Assembly: GCA_905331475.1 (NCBI GenBank)
Contig: CAJNYU010004144.1
Location: forward strand, 65,144 to 129,143
DNA length: 64,000 nt
Source: Rotaria socialis
Taxonomy: Eukaryota; Rotifera; Eurotatoria; Philodinida; Philodinidae
Reading direction: 5' to 3'
Shown: one piece after another, positions 51,822 through 62,356 of the stretch
Position numbering within the stretch: position 1 is the first letter of the stretch
How the letters are laid out: each line of letters begins with the position of its first letter
The notes under the pieces: generated by a model
The model's database searches: none
What the model saw: the letters and a program-made list of their open reading frames with translations, nothing else
What the model was told of the DNA's origin: nothing
Translations under genes and position numbers: made by a program

Positions 51822-53450
51822 TCATTGACTAATTAGCATTCCACTTTTCGTTTTAACTGTTTGTGTTACTGTTGTTATCAATTGCTGATCAGCTCTCATT
51901 AAATCCATATATTTTTTAAATCGTCTGCCACGTTGCTTCGTCCACAATTTCCAATCGTTCATAGCCAGGATTTGTACTACATTTTGCATTGCACTTGATA
52001 ACGTAAATACCACTGTAAATAATGATGTATCATTTGATAGAAATGAATTAGTATCAAATAAATTATTTTGTTGATCTTTGCTTAATAATGAACAATGTAT
52101 AATTGGATATTGTGAATTCAATGATAGACACATAGCAAGGCCATTGTTTATATTTCCGAGTGTAACAAAAACAGTTGGTTGACTATGTTCATAGGAATAA
52201 TTCGATAAAAATTTCAATACGGTTTGTGTCGATTTAAAAATTGATAAAATACGAATGTCACAATGAATATTGTATATTTCATTAAGCGTTGTTTTGATTT
52301 TCAGTCCATATTCAACATCATGAACAGATGAACAAACAATAATACAACGATTTGTTTTTATTGGTAAAGAATACGTTAGTGAATAGAGACTTGGAGGTAG
52401 TTTGTCCTTATCTGTATGATTGTAATCATATTCAAACGTGGTATTTTTCGATTTTTCTTCAATACTTTTAGAATTTGAAATAACTTTAGTTGTTAATGAT
52501 TTGTTAGTACTTAAATCAAGTATATGTCTTAATGCATTATTTATCCAAACAAGGTTTTCTTGAATTGAATCCTTTCGATTCAAGATAACTTTTTCGGTGG
52601 GCCGTAATATATGCCATGTTTCAACATCGTATGTATTTGCAACAACAATTTCTTTGGCTGCTGTTGTTGTTATACCGAATTCGATTTTTAAATCTATAAG
52701 TTGACAATTTTTTTCAACCATCCAAACATGTTCAAGTATGTCAAATACAGCACAACATATTTCGTACATATATTCAATATCTGTTTTTGAAATTTTTGAA
52801 TTTTCAATATCGATATTTGTATTCAGTAGCTGTTCGTAAGACCATACCGATGATAAACATTTATCTAAATCAGAATCCTCGTCGTCACTGAAATTTTCAC
52901 GATTGGATTCAGTATTTTCATCAAGACTTCCTAATGTTAAACGTCTATAAATAATTGGATAACGCTTATAATAGATTTCCATGACTGGTGGAATAAATCG
53001 ATGGCCATTTGAAATTTCCGGATTACATTTAACGTATGTTTCATTAGCTATACGCCGAATAATCCATAAAATTGGTATCATAGTACATTTTTTTGCAATA
53101 AATATATCTGGTTGTGTGTGTGAAGCAACATAAAATGTCGGTATAGATGCTTCACGTAAGATTTCATAGACACAAGTTGTTATCGATGTTGTTAATACAC
53201 CTTTGCTTGTACTTTCATTGCTTGAATTTGAAGTAAGATTACGATTTTGCTGTTGATTGTTGAGTCGAAATATACTATCGACACTAGATCGACGACCACC
53301 GGGAATACTTAATGATGAAACTGATGGATCATAATAATCTTTGCGATGAATACAGATAAGATTAGGTTGATCAATTACTGAGTAAATTGTTTTAGATTTT
53401 CCATCGTATAACTTTTGACCAAGTATGCCATGTAAAGAGGACGAAGTCAT
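51822..53450 (-). CDS. Divergent PAICS-like protein (SAICAR synthetase + AIR carboxylase fold), probable pseudoenzyme
   Basis: One uninterrupted 542-codon frame. The N-terminal part follows PAICS in order: GQKLYDGKSKTIYSV (nucleotide loop), TTCVYEILREASI, CTMIPILWIIRRIA, NCQLIDLKIEFG and KEIVVANTYDVETW. After a spacer, residues about 368-510 follow the AIR-carboxylase half: IIVCSSVHDVEYGLKIKTTL, DIRILSIFKSTQTVLKFLS, QPTVFVTLGNINNGLAMCLS and YPIIHCSLL. Key motifs have decayed. The GS-x-S-D start is CSSVHD, the SAHK motif is SIFK (His lost), AGRSNGL is LGNINNGL, the (T/S)AGN region of the SAICAR half is gone, and the Glu residues of CEMIPIEW are Thr and Leu. A Ser/Asn insert near 65-83 and an acidic insert near 176-200 are added; human PAICS has 425 residues. 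Every other well-resolved gene here has introns, so it may be an old retrocopy. The open frame argues for selection. Confidence 0.82.
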   Translation of the reverse strand: MTSSSLHGILGQKLYDGKSKTIYSVIDQPNLICIHRKDYYDPSVSSLSIPGGRRSSVDSIFRLNNQQQNRNLTSNSSNESTSKGVLTTSITTCVYEILREASIPTFYVASHTQPDIFIAKKCTMIPILWIIRRIANETYVKCNPEISNGHRFIPPVMEIYYKRYPIIYRRLTLGSLDENTESNRENFSDDEDSDLDKCLSSVWSYEQLLNTNIDIENSKISKTDIEYMYEICCAVFDILEHVWMVEKNCQLIDLKIEFGITTTAAKEIVVANTYDVETWHILRPTEKVILNRKDSIQENLVWINNALRHILDLSTNKSLTTKVISNSKSIEEKSKNTTFEYDYNHTDKDKLPPSLYSLTYSLPIKTNRCIIVCSSVHDVEYGLKIKTTLNEIYNIHCDIRILSIFKSTQTVLKFLSNYSYEHSQPTVFVTLGNINNGLAMCLSLNSQYPIIHCSLLSKDQQNNLFDTNSFLSNDTSLFTVVFTLSSAMQNVVQILAMNDWKLWTKQRGRRFKKYMDLMRADQQLITTVTQTVKTKSGMLISQ

Positions 53451-54312
53451 TTATTGTATGAATTAATTTATCTTCTAGTTAGTATCTTTTATTTTTCGAT
53501 TATCAAGTTTTGCAAGTAACCTTCGCTGCAAGTTCTATCATTTTTCTCGTTGTATTATGAGAATAATAAAGCAAACAGCTGCTGAATGCGTAGAGATAAA
53601 AGAACTTTGCCTCTCTTTTGGCTTCTCGACCTTCGCCTTAATTATGGTTGATGCGTTTTGTATAGTCGGTTAATTGATTTGCCCGTCTATGTCTCCCCAT
53701 TGTTTGCCTTAACAACTAATACAACAGATGTAAACATTACAAGCCGGAAGAAAAGTCTACTTCATTAGTACTTATTCAAAATATTTCTTTCATGGTTTTG
53801 ATTCTGTTGTTTTATAATACAGTTGACGCATTTGTTTCCAGACAAATAGAAAAGGTCAATACAATTAATATTTTTATCCGAAGAATTTTAGAATCATTGT
53901 TTGCTTTTTCTTAGCATAAATAGGCGTATTTTTGCTAAAGCAACAAAATAAAACATTATAACAACATTGATTAGTCTATTATCTGGTTGTCAACAGTATG
54001 TAAATGTTGTTTTTGGAGAAAAATAATTGAGAAATTGCGCAATTTTACTTTCACACTGTATGAACTACTGAAATGTGAACTTCATTGTTTTCACATGAGA
54101 CAGATGAATTTAGTGCATACTCTTGAAGTTCTATTGAAAACATGACATCTGAAACAAGTCATTTTTACCAATGCCATTTGTACAATAGGACTTTATTTAT
54201 GCAACCTTATCTTTTTGATTAGAAAAAAGAACACAATATTCATTGATAGTTCACTATTTTCGAAATAAATGAAGATGTTCAATTGATACGATTCACATTT
54301 ACATTCATCAAT
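53451..54312. other. Intergenic between scramblase and PAICS-like gene
   Basis: No gene seen. Presumably contains the PAICS-like promoter and the scramblase 3' UTR. Confidence 0.55.
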
Positions 54313-55861
54313 TCACTCGTGATTTCTAGAAGAAAAACATACAAGGTCAAATACGAGTTTTCTTAATAGACAATTACATACAATCATAAGTGTAGCAATT
54401 AGTAAAATTGCTTTTGTTTCCACCGGCAAATTGTGTGGAACTAAAAAAACAAGTAATATGAAATAAATCTGCAAAAAAAACGTTGATCAATTGATATACT
54501 TTTCATAGCTACAGCATTTCCATATTCTGACCTTTCCAGATCAGTCGAAAATGGATAAATATGTCCAATATTTTTTGTTTCATCCGTATCGAATATCGAA
54601 ACTTCAGGTACACGATGCTGAATCTTACTTCTTATATGACTTTTACGTAATGCTAAACTAGCGATATGTTCACGTACACCATCATATACATCATACCATA
54701 TTTTTCCAAACACTAATCTATAAAAGAAAACACTAGACGACAAATAGCAAGATATATAGAAGAATCTTTTTTTTTGTAACCGGTTGAAATTGAAGTTTTT
54801 AGATGAATCACTTAGAGAACAGAATCTACCGATTCTGGACTTTTTCAGTTTGTTGATATTTCATTATATTGAGGTCTACTAATAATTTTCCCAGTACCTC
54901 TATGACTATCTGATTCCAACTAATACAATAGCTTGCCTCAAACTGAAGGACACGTCAGTAATCACTTTCACGGTATACACATTAAAAACAAATATTCTGC
55001 TGTACAAAGTAGAGAAGGATAATACTATGAAAATATATTACAGCCAAGGTTAACATATACAAAAATTTTTATTTGCACATCCCTAATACAATAGAATTAT
55101 TCAAAGCATGCTTTTTTTTTAAATTTCTTGATGAGCAAAAGTACAATGAGCTATCTGCTTGATCGGAAGAATTTATTTCATATGTCTTCGAATAAGTTTA
55201 TTATTTATTTCTTCTATATTCATGTATTTATTTAATTAGTATATTACTTGTCGATAGCTTTCGCTGTAATTTAGAAAAAAAAGCCTCGATTCCAATCAAT
55301 ATGAAATAGCGTACCTTTTCTGAATAGATCCTATTGATTGTGTTCCGTTTATTTCTCCTGTTAAGCATCTTATTTCTTGTTTATAACATGCTTTGAATAA
55401 GAGAGGAAGACGCTTATGATAGAATTCGATCACTACCTGAAATAAAACAAGAAACTTCCGTAAGAACTGAATCAAATTTTATATTTACTTCTTTGGTTAT
55501 GGGATTTAATAACACAATTCTTCGGTTAAATATGGAAGGTAGTCTGGACGAAACTGCTTTGTCGCCTATGAAAAATACGGAGTTATATTTTGAAATGAAA
55601 ATATTTCATTTTATTGTCATACCAATTCGATAATCAAATAAAGTTTTATTTACTCGCGATACGACTCTTCCACATTCTACTCCTCCGATGTCATAATCAT
55701 CCGCTTAGATAATAAAAATAATTAGATCAAATGGTTAATTGAAACTAGTTGCTACTAATTTTACCAAAATTTCGAGGTTTAATAATTAACTCTTCTTCAT
55801 TATTTAATATTAACAATAATTGTGCTGTATCGATCTTATGAATCTCTTCATTAGTTGCCAT
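54313..55861 (-). CDS. Divergent phospholipid scramblase (PLSCR-like)
   Basis: Exons on the minus strand, 55861-55765, 55703-55623, 55565-55489, 55436-55315, 54717-54500 and 54440-54313, are all in phase and give 240 residues from MATNEEIHKIDTAQ. The order matches the scramblase beta-barrel: EELIIKPRNFG, SIFNRRIVLLNPITKEVVIE, TGEINGTQSIGSIQKR and VSIFDTDETKNIGHIYPFS. It then ends in LPVETKAILLIATLMIV, equivalent to the VKMKA-led C-terminal membrane helix of PLSCRs. A short basic tail follows, with CLLRKL, ending at TGA. The Cys-rich palmitoylation cluster of vertebrate PLSCRs is not evident. Family members are Ca2+-linked bilayer proteins, with scrambling activity disputed for some. The N-terminus is uncertain: the frame is open upstream to 55993, and exon-like pieces at about 56343-56415 (MSQPIPVHYINGVIL) may belong to it. 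Confidence 0.72.
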
Positions 55862-56342
55862 CAAATTGGTTTTATTCGACGTCAAATAATAGCTTAGCGT
55901 GTCTCTTGAGTTACGTTTATAAATATCGATTAATGAAACGTGAGTAATATAGAGTCTCACAAGGAAAAAATGAATCAAAACGCACTCGTGCATAACTAAT
56001 CGTTGTCATGTGTACAGTCATTGTTTGGAAATTGGATTTCTCCAAGGTAAAGTAAGTACGATCAAAGCAAATTGACAGATGTCAATGATGAGATATTATC
56101 TATAATATTTTAATTTAAGATTTTTATCGAAATATGCTCATTAATGTTACTTGGTGAAACAGGAGTATTATAATTTTCACGCACGAAACTGTACCATGAA
56201 GATTTGTCTAATGAGAACGCTTTATTTTAATATTATTACAACAAAATGTTTTGTAAGTATATTTAACGAATTGTAATTATTTGATTTTACTTGACTAAGA
56301 AGTATGTATTGATTCTAAAGTCATTCACCTGGTTCGCAGTAT

Positions 56343-56415
56343 CACACCGTTTATATAATGAACTGGGATCGGCTGGCTCATACACCATAAAAGCTTATTT
56401 TCTTCGGAAGGCTGT
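56343..56415 (-). CDS. Possible upstream exon of the scramblase gene
   Basis: On the minus strand, TTTTCTACAG is followed by an open stretch PSEENKLLWCMSQPIPVHYI that ends at a donor, CCAG|GTGAATG. It fits a coding exon, and a start at its internal ATG is possible. I could not find a unique in-phase link to the scramblase core, so it may be a separate exon or chance. Confidence 0.3.
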
Positions 56416-56429
56416 AGAAAAGATAAGAG

Positions 56430-59400
56430 TAATTTTATAAATTTATTCCTAAGCTGTTGCGAGAAAGAATTTGATCTACTAAATTATTGAATGAAAGAAG
56501 GTTCTCAAGTATTTGTTTGGAGCTTCTGTGAGAACTACACGGGTATATCAAGTTATGTACTATGATTTCAAATAACGAGAAATTAGCGACTGAGGTTGCT
56601 CCGATAAAAATTGCAAGTTAAACTATTTTTCGATTAAGACTAAGAGAAACAACATGTGAACTGTATCGACCCCAATAAAATTCAGCAAAAACTGCCTGAA
56701 ACTCGAAAAATACAGTCTTATCTAGTGGAAAAAACATGTTTTCAAAAAATCTGTAGTTGTATCAGCACTGTTCCATGACGTAAAAAAAGTACTGTAAAAA
56801 AATCACGCCAATGGATAAGCATCAAAATCGATAATACATTTTCCAAAAATGAATGTTGTCTACTGAATTGACTTTAAATTCATCTACTAAACCACCTTAT
56901 TGAAGGTACGCAGCTAATTCAGATCGGAAAACTCATTCGGGCACTTCCGACTCCTTTCTAACTATTCAAATGACTCAGAAGAAGTTTCCCCCCTTTGGTA
57001 GAAATTTATTTTTCACGAGTTTACGAATTATTTTTAATCAAATTTGTAGCAATTTACTTGAAAAAAATAGAACTATGCGCGATGAAAAATATATTAGTTT
57101 GGCCTCATGTGGTAGACTGACAGTTCTGAATGATGCCATAACAATAATTTGACAAGAGAATTGATTTGTGTTAGGTCCAATGACATTGGAATGTATAATA
57201 TGTCAGCGTTCATTTTTCGAGAGAAGTCATCAGTTCTATTCTTGACGGATGACAGCAGTTGTACAAAAAAGAAGAAGAATTAACACCGATATACTTATAT
57301 AAAATGTTTGAGAAAAGCATGACAAACAAAGTAAGGCAAGTATCATACTGAGATTCATCTGATTGCTTTATCCAAGAAGATACTACATATTATTTTCAAG
57401 AAATTCGATAATATAATTGCCTCAGTTCATTTAGAGATATTTTTACTTAACGAATTGAATCCTTCAATTTCTTATTTTAGAGCCAATGATTATGGAACGT
57501 ACACTAATAGTAACAAATTATTCTAGAGTCAAAAGCTTCAAATTCCAATCTGTTGAAACCGCGATTGGACGTAATTAATAAAAACTAGAAGATTTATAAA
57601 TAGACTTGTTTGTTTAACTGAAGCACCATTTTGAAATAAAAACTTTAAGATCTTTCTCTTATAGATACATGAAAAAATAGATTAAATAATGAATTGACAT
57701 GTGCGTGCCATCATTTTTTCGAGAATCTGCAAGATTTTAGTATTGATTTCGTATGGACTACGATCTGTCAAAATTGATTAATTCAAGGTTGATTATCAGC
57801 TACTTTTTTTTCTTATTTAATAGTAATCCAGTTATGCGTCAATTTATGTGCTACTGACGGTTGTTTTTCTTTCCTTGATAGTCGTCACGAACAACTGTCT
57901 ACTTTCATTATATTAGTATTGATTATGTGTTATTACTAATAACACGATATGCTAGTTTTAAAAGTAATGCTATGTAGCTAAATATAACACAGAAAAGCAT
58001 GTCTGCTTCATCGAGCCAATTGTTAAATATAGACTGTTGCTTCTTGTTTTTTCAAATTATATCTGCGTGATTTAATGGTTAGTTAACAAATTAAGAATTG
58101 TTTTCAAACGTAGAACCTAGTCTATTTTGTTATAGACAAAAAAATTGGAATTAACGAACGAATAAAGATGCTATATATAACTAATAAATTTTCACTGAGA
58201 AAACAAGTACAATAAAAAAAATATTTTCTCTTTGATTAAAATGATTCTTTAAGAAATAGATTGTCAACAATCTTGTGAACAACTAATAGTTTGGATAAAA
58301 CTGAAAACATAAATATTTCTTTGAGTTTCTCTTCAAATTAAGATTTGAGTTTTAGCCAATATTTATTACAATCTATTTTCTAAATTATCTTTGATTATGA
58401 AGTTCAATAATTGAGATGATTCGAAGAATCTAGTGTAGGTTGATATCGGAGATGAATTAAAGTGTTCACAAACATTGGACTGAATGACTTGATAAATGTG
58501 ATAAATTAGTTTAGGAGAGTTAAAGCAGGTAAATTGAAAACATGTCTTTTAATAATATCGAAAAAAGGAAGTTGATAAGCTAAGTAACATATTCTTTAAA
58601 AAATATATCAAAATGTATTAACATAAAATTGGATCTGTACTGAATTTTTCTTTTTCTTATTCTATAGATTTGTGTGTTTCATATTTTCATTCTCACTAGA
58701 GCTACATTTTTGTTGGTCTTATCAATAATTAAGCAAGGTAACAATTAGATGAATTGTTTTATATTTCTGTTCGTTTCAACAACATATTTCACTGTAAAAA
58801 TAATAGACAAATAGGAAATAATCATACAAGTCTATACCAAGAAATATGAATAACTCTCTCTCTCTCTTTCTCTCCTTCGCCGTCAAGTTCAATCAGCTGA
58901 ATAGTAATAACTAGAACTATATGATTTGCTTAAATAGATTCTAGTAATTAAAATATGACTAGAATACGAGTAGAACTGTACAAGAAAGCCATAGTTATCT
59001 AGCTTTCTTTTATATTGGTCGAGTTTCTATGAAAACAAAATAAATAGAATTATAAACATTCTTATTCTCGTACGCCAATTCTTCATGTAAGAATGTTCTT
59101 TTTTCCAAAGTAAACATAATTTCTTATGTAAATAATGCTACCAATTGTAGTAGTGCATTCCATATGGTTTGTATCGTACACAACGTGATCATTCTTTTTT
59201 GATGAAATGACAGCAAGTAATTAAAAGAAATTTTGAATTACTGAAATCGTAAAAAAAAGATACTTTTTGTTGCTAGGAAATTTTCAATTCTTTTTTGGTT
59301 GTGCATCGATATAATGAGAGATGATGTTAATGATATAGCAAATATAAGACTAAGATTAGAAATTTTACTTTGGAGATATAGTTATAAAGAACGAGATGCA

Positions 59401-60288
59401 CCCCGTACAAATCCATTGTAATCGCTTGTTTATAAATTCCTGTGACATCAAACCTTTTTGACTCAAATGACGCACAGTTAGTAGTATTTTTTTACTTTAA
59501 TAGGCATCAGTGATACCAATCTTAAAATTCTCGACGAGCAAGTCTTGATCTCGATGAGTCATTTGTAAGATATTTCGTTTGTCAGTGCCTGGATGAGAAA
59601 AATAATTGCGATTTTTTGTTATACAAATTAAAAGTGAAACAAATTGTGTAGAGAATGATACGTCTTCGTGATCTCTATTAAGTCTAGACAATGTCGACAG
59701 GTGTTTCGTCTAATTTTTAAATAGAACATTTTGAGAAAACTATTTTAGAGATTTTTTTAATATTGATCTAGTGTGATCAAAAAATGCATATACAAACCTC
59801 TAGAGTATAGTCTTTTTTTTTGAAAATCAGCTGCACTGCTACTATGTACAATCAAAAAACAAAACTTCTTTCCAGCTCTGTGTTTAAATTAGCTAGGATT
59901 TGCATTTTGTACAGATTGTTGATTTTTTGAATCCTATAAATGTTTGCTTCGGAACGATTTTCTTCTTTAAAGCACTTATTTGGATACCCAACATGATACG
60001 ACTACGAAAAAAATCAAAATTGAAGCTATATGCTAGATTTTTGTAACTCATGTGTGTTTCGTTTTACATCATTCCCAAACAATAAAGCCTTTCTTTCATT
60101 GCAATAGCTAACATTTCATTATGATTTATAATAATGTGGTACATATTTGTTCTTTATCTCAATAATGTAAGAGTAAAAATATTTTATTATATTCTCTATG
60201 TAAGCCAGATATTGACTAGAAAAACATATTCGCCGATGCTCAAGATGAAACCTAGGATTTAACGATTTTTTTTATGAGAATATCAATC
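56430..60288. other. Gene-free AT-rich stretch
   Basis: About 3.9 kb with no supported exon on either strand. A (CT)n tract lies at 58855-58875. Short open frames such as 56970-57152 (plus) and 59497-59691 (minus) lack splice partners and family likeness. Confidence 0.5.
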
Positions 60289-60649
60289 ATCGATTCCAGA
60301 GATAAGCAAGTCAGCGTTTTTTCGACTCAAGTCAAGTCAAGTCATAGCTAAGCCAAAGAAAATTCCAAGTCAAGTCAATTAGAGTCATAATTCATTCAAA
60401 AAATCATCAGGTGAAATCATTTTTTGACTCGACTTGCCCATCTTTGATTTATTATTTGTATTTTTCTTCTACATTTCAAATTAGAGTTCAAAAATTCAAT
60501 TAATAAAAGTTCTCTATACATATAATTTTTGACTTGACTTGAATTTCTCTGTACGACTTGTTGCAAGTCAAGTCAAGTCATTCTGAAAATTTTCAAGTCA
60601 AGTCAAATCAAGTCTGACTTGACTTGACTTGCCCGTCTCTGATCGATTC
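60289..60649. mobile_element. hAT-like miniature element with 8-bp target duplication and AAGTC-repeat arms
   Basis: ATCGATTC at 60289-60296 recurs exactly at 60642-60649. Between them is a 345-bp element with ends CAGAGATAAGCAAGTCA and TGACTTGCCCGTCTCTG, inverted copies with three mismatches. Ends starting CAG and an 8-bp duplication are the hallmark of hAT superfamily elements (established knowledge). Just inside each end and in the middle are runs of AAGTC on one side and GACTT on the other (CAAGTCAAGTCAAGTCA near 60329, TGACTTGACTTGACTTG near 60614). There is no coding capacity. Confidence 0.88.
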
Positions 60650-60825
60650 TATTTTCAACGATTGCAACTTCATTAGGTTTTTTTCAGCATTATATTAAGA
60701 TTTCAATAACAATTTATTGTTACTTCATTCGCTTTAATACATGCTAATGATAGTAGCAAGGAATAATAATTTAAATTTATTTTTACAAAATAATTCGAAA
60801 TAAAAGATTAAGGGAATATTATCTT

Positions 60826-61389
60826 TGATCAGTGAAATAAATGAAATGATCAGTACTAAAATGATCAGTAATTAATCTTATAGTGATCAGTTTATTATAT
60901 ATAATTACCAGTAAAAAAGATAAAATTGATCAGTAAAACATAGAAATTTGGGTGTGGGCGTGGGTGTGACCTTTCTGCTCATCCACACTACCCCCACATC
61001 CTTGTTGGAATTCTTTGATTTCCATTTATTCCATCATTTTCTTCCAGAACCTCTTTGTCTGATGTATCACTTTCGTATTGAATAACTTGCACGACTTCCA
61101 TCTTTTTTACTCGTTGGTGCTAAGCTGAATGTGAAAGAAGGGAGCTAAGTAAGAGTACATTTATATATGTGGTACTTATCAGCTGTACGATATATAGACC
61201 AAAAGAACAAACATGAAAAAAGGTAAATCACCGTATAACACATTTCAATTTTTGTACTGATCCTGTAATCTAATTTACTGATTTTCAAATAATATATCAA
61301 TAAATCGAAGTATATTAATAACTGACCACACAAATAATGTACTGATCATTCATTTATTTTACTGATCATTTTACTTATTCTACTGATCG
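60826..61389. repeat. Inverted-repeat element with GATCAGTA arrays
   Basis: The left end carries GATCAGT five times in about 115 bp (spacers such as GAAATAAATGAAAT). The right end carries the complement ACTGATC four times in about 125 bp with like spacers (ATTCATTTATTTT). The arms therefore pair as TGATCAGTAAAATAAATGA. The centre includes a GTGTGGGCGTGGGTGTG patch at 60953-60969. No target duplication was found. It lies about 50 bp 5' of the broken glycosyltransferase-like gene. Confidence 0.65.
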
Positions 61390-61440
61390 CTTAAATGATA
61401 GCCTTATACAAGTAATAAATAGCCATTCGTTGATCAAAGA

Positions 61441-62356
61441 TATGGATGATGAATATCAATTCTATCATCAATCTGGTTCATTTGCTCGTTTTCTTGCTTC
61501 ATGGTTATCATCTAATAGTTTATTATCAAAACGAATTTCTCAATTAGCAAAAGGTATAGTTCAAGCAGGATTTTGGCGATTGAAAGAAGTTGATATAGTG
61601 AACGCATGGCTTACTGATCTTCGCTCAATTGGTTATATATTTCCATTGATTGTTACATCGCCTTCATCATCTCGAACGTCTATAAAAGAAAAACGAATAG
61701 CTGTATGTGTAACAGGTATTGTTGAATGTATTCAAGAGGGTTGGGTTCCAACGTATAATATGATTCTTAATTCTCTACAAGGTGATATTGATACATTTGT
61801 TTTTCTTTCATCATCTCACAAACTAGAAACGATTCGATTCAGTGTTCATTCGAAAAATATACGTTCCTATTTAAATTCTACAGCTACCATAATTTATGAC
61901 GATCGAATTATTGATCCACAAATACCATCGAATTGTACTATATTCTACTAGCCAGATATGCCGTACTATCAACAAGTACGGGGATTTGCCGAATGTTTTG
62001 CTTTGGTGAAGGAGTATGCAAAGAAAATGAATATTCGATATGAATTTTTAATACGAGCTCGACCTGATTCAGGTCGTGCTGCAGTTAATCAAAAGCTAGA
62101 ACCTCTAAACAACTTAACTATAGTTATTCCAGATCAACATCATTTTGGTGATTATAATGACCGGTTTGCTATTGGTTCCACATCTATGATGGAAAAATAT
62201 ACGAGTCGATGGCATAACGTTAGTGCTTGTTATATAAAAAATATACATGCTGAACCATTTCTAAAGCTCTTTTTAGACCAGTTTGATACTAATGTTACCT
62301 CAATGAAAAGATTAACTTATGAACAATTACCACATGGTTGTGGTCAGTGCCATTAG
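61441..62356 (+). pseudogene. Glycosyltransferase-like gene interrupted by one in-frame TAG
   Basis: From ATG 61441 the frame codes MDDEYQFYHQSGSFARFLAS, then EKRIAVCVTGIVECIQEGW, a nucleotide-sugar-fold-like beginning, and DIDTFVFLSSS. It stops at TAG (61949-61951) after NCTIFY. The same frame resumes at once (PDMPYYQQVRGFAECFALV) and runs 135 more codons through KKMNIRYEFLIRARPDS, the type of motif seen in GT-A-like proteins of unknown specificity, to a stop at 62354-62356. The frame is also open upstream of 61441, with no ATG, into the inverted-repeat element. This suggests a missing 5' exon or truncation by the insertion. Readthrough, or splicing around the stop, is possible but no good donor/acceptor pair flanks it. 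The family assignment is tentative. Confidence 0.65.

Noticed and set aside
59497..59691. 64-codon minus-strand frame
   Set aside because: Isolated, no family likeness, no neighbouring exons in phase.
60953..60969. GTGTGGGCGTGGGTGTG resembling bdelloid telomere repeat units
   Set aside because: Only one exact TGTGGG and no array; flanked by ordinary sequence on both sides.
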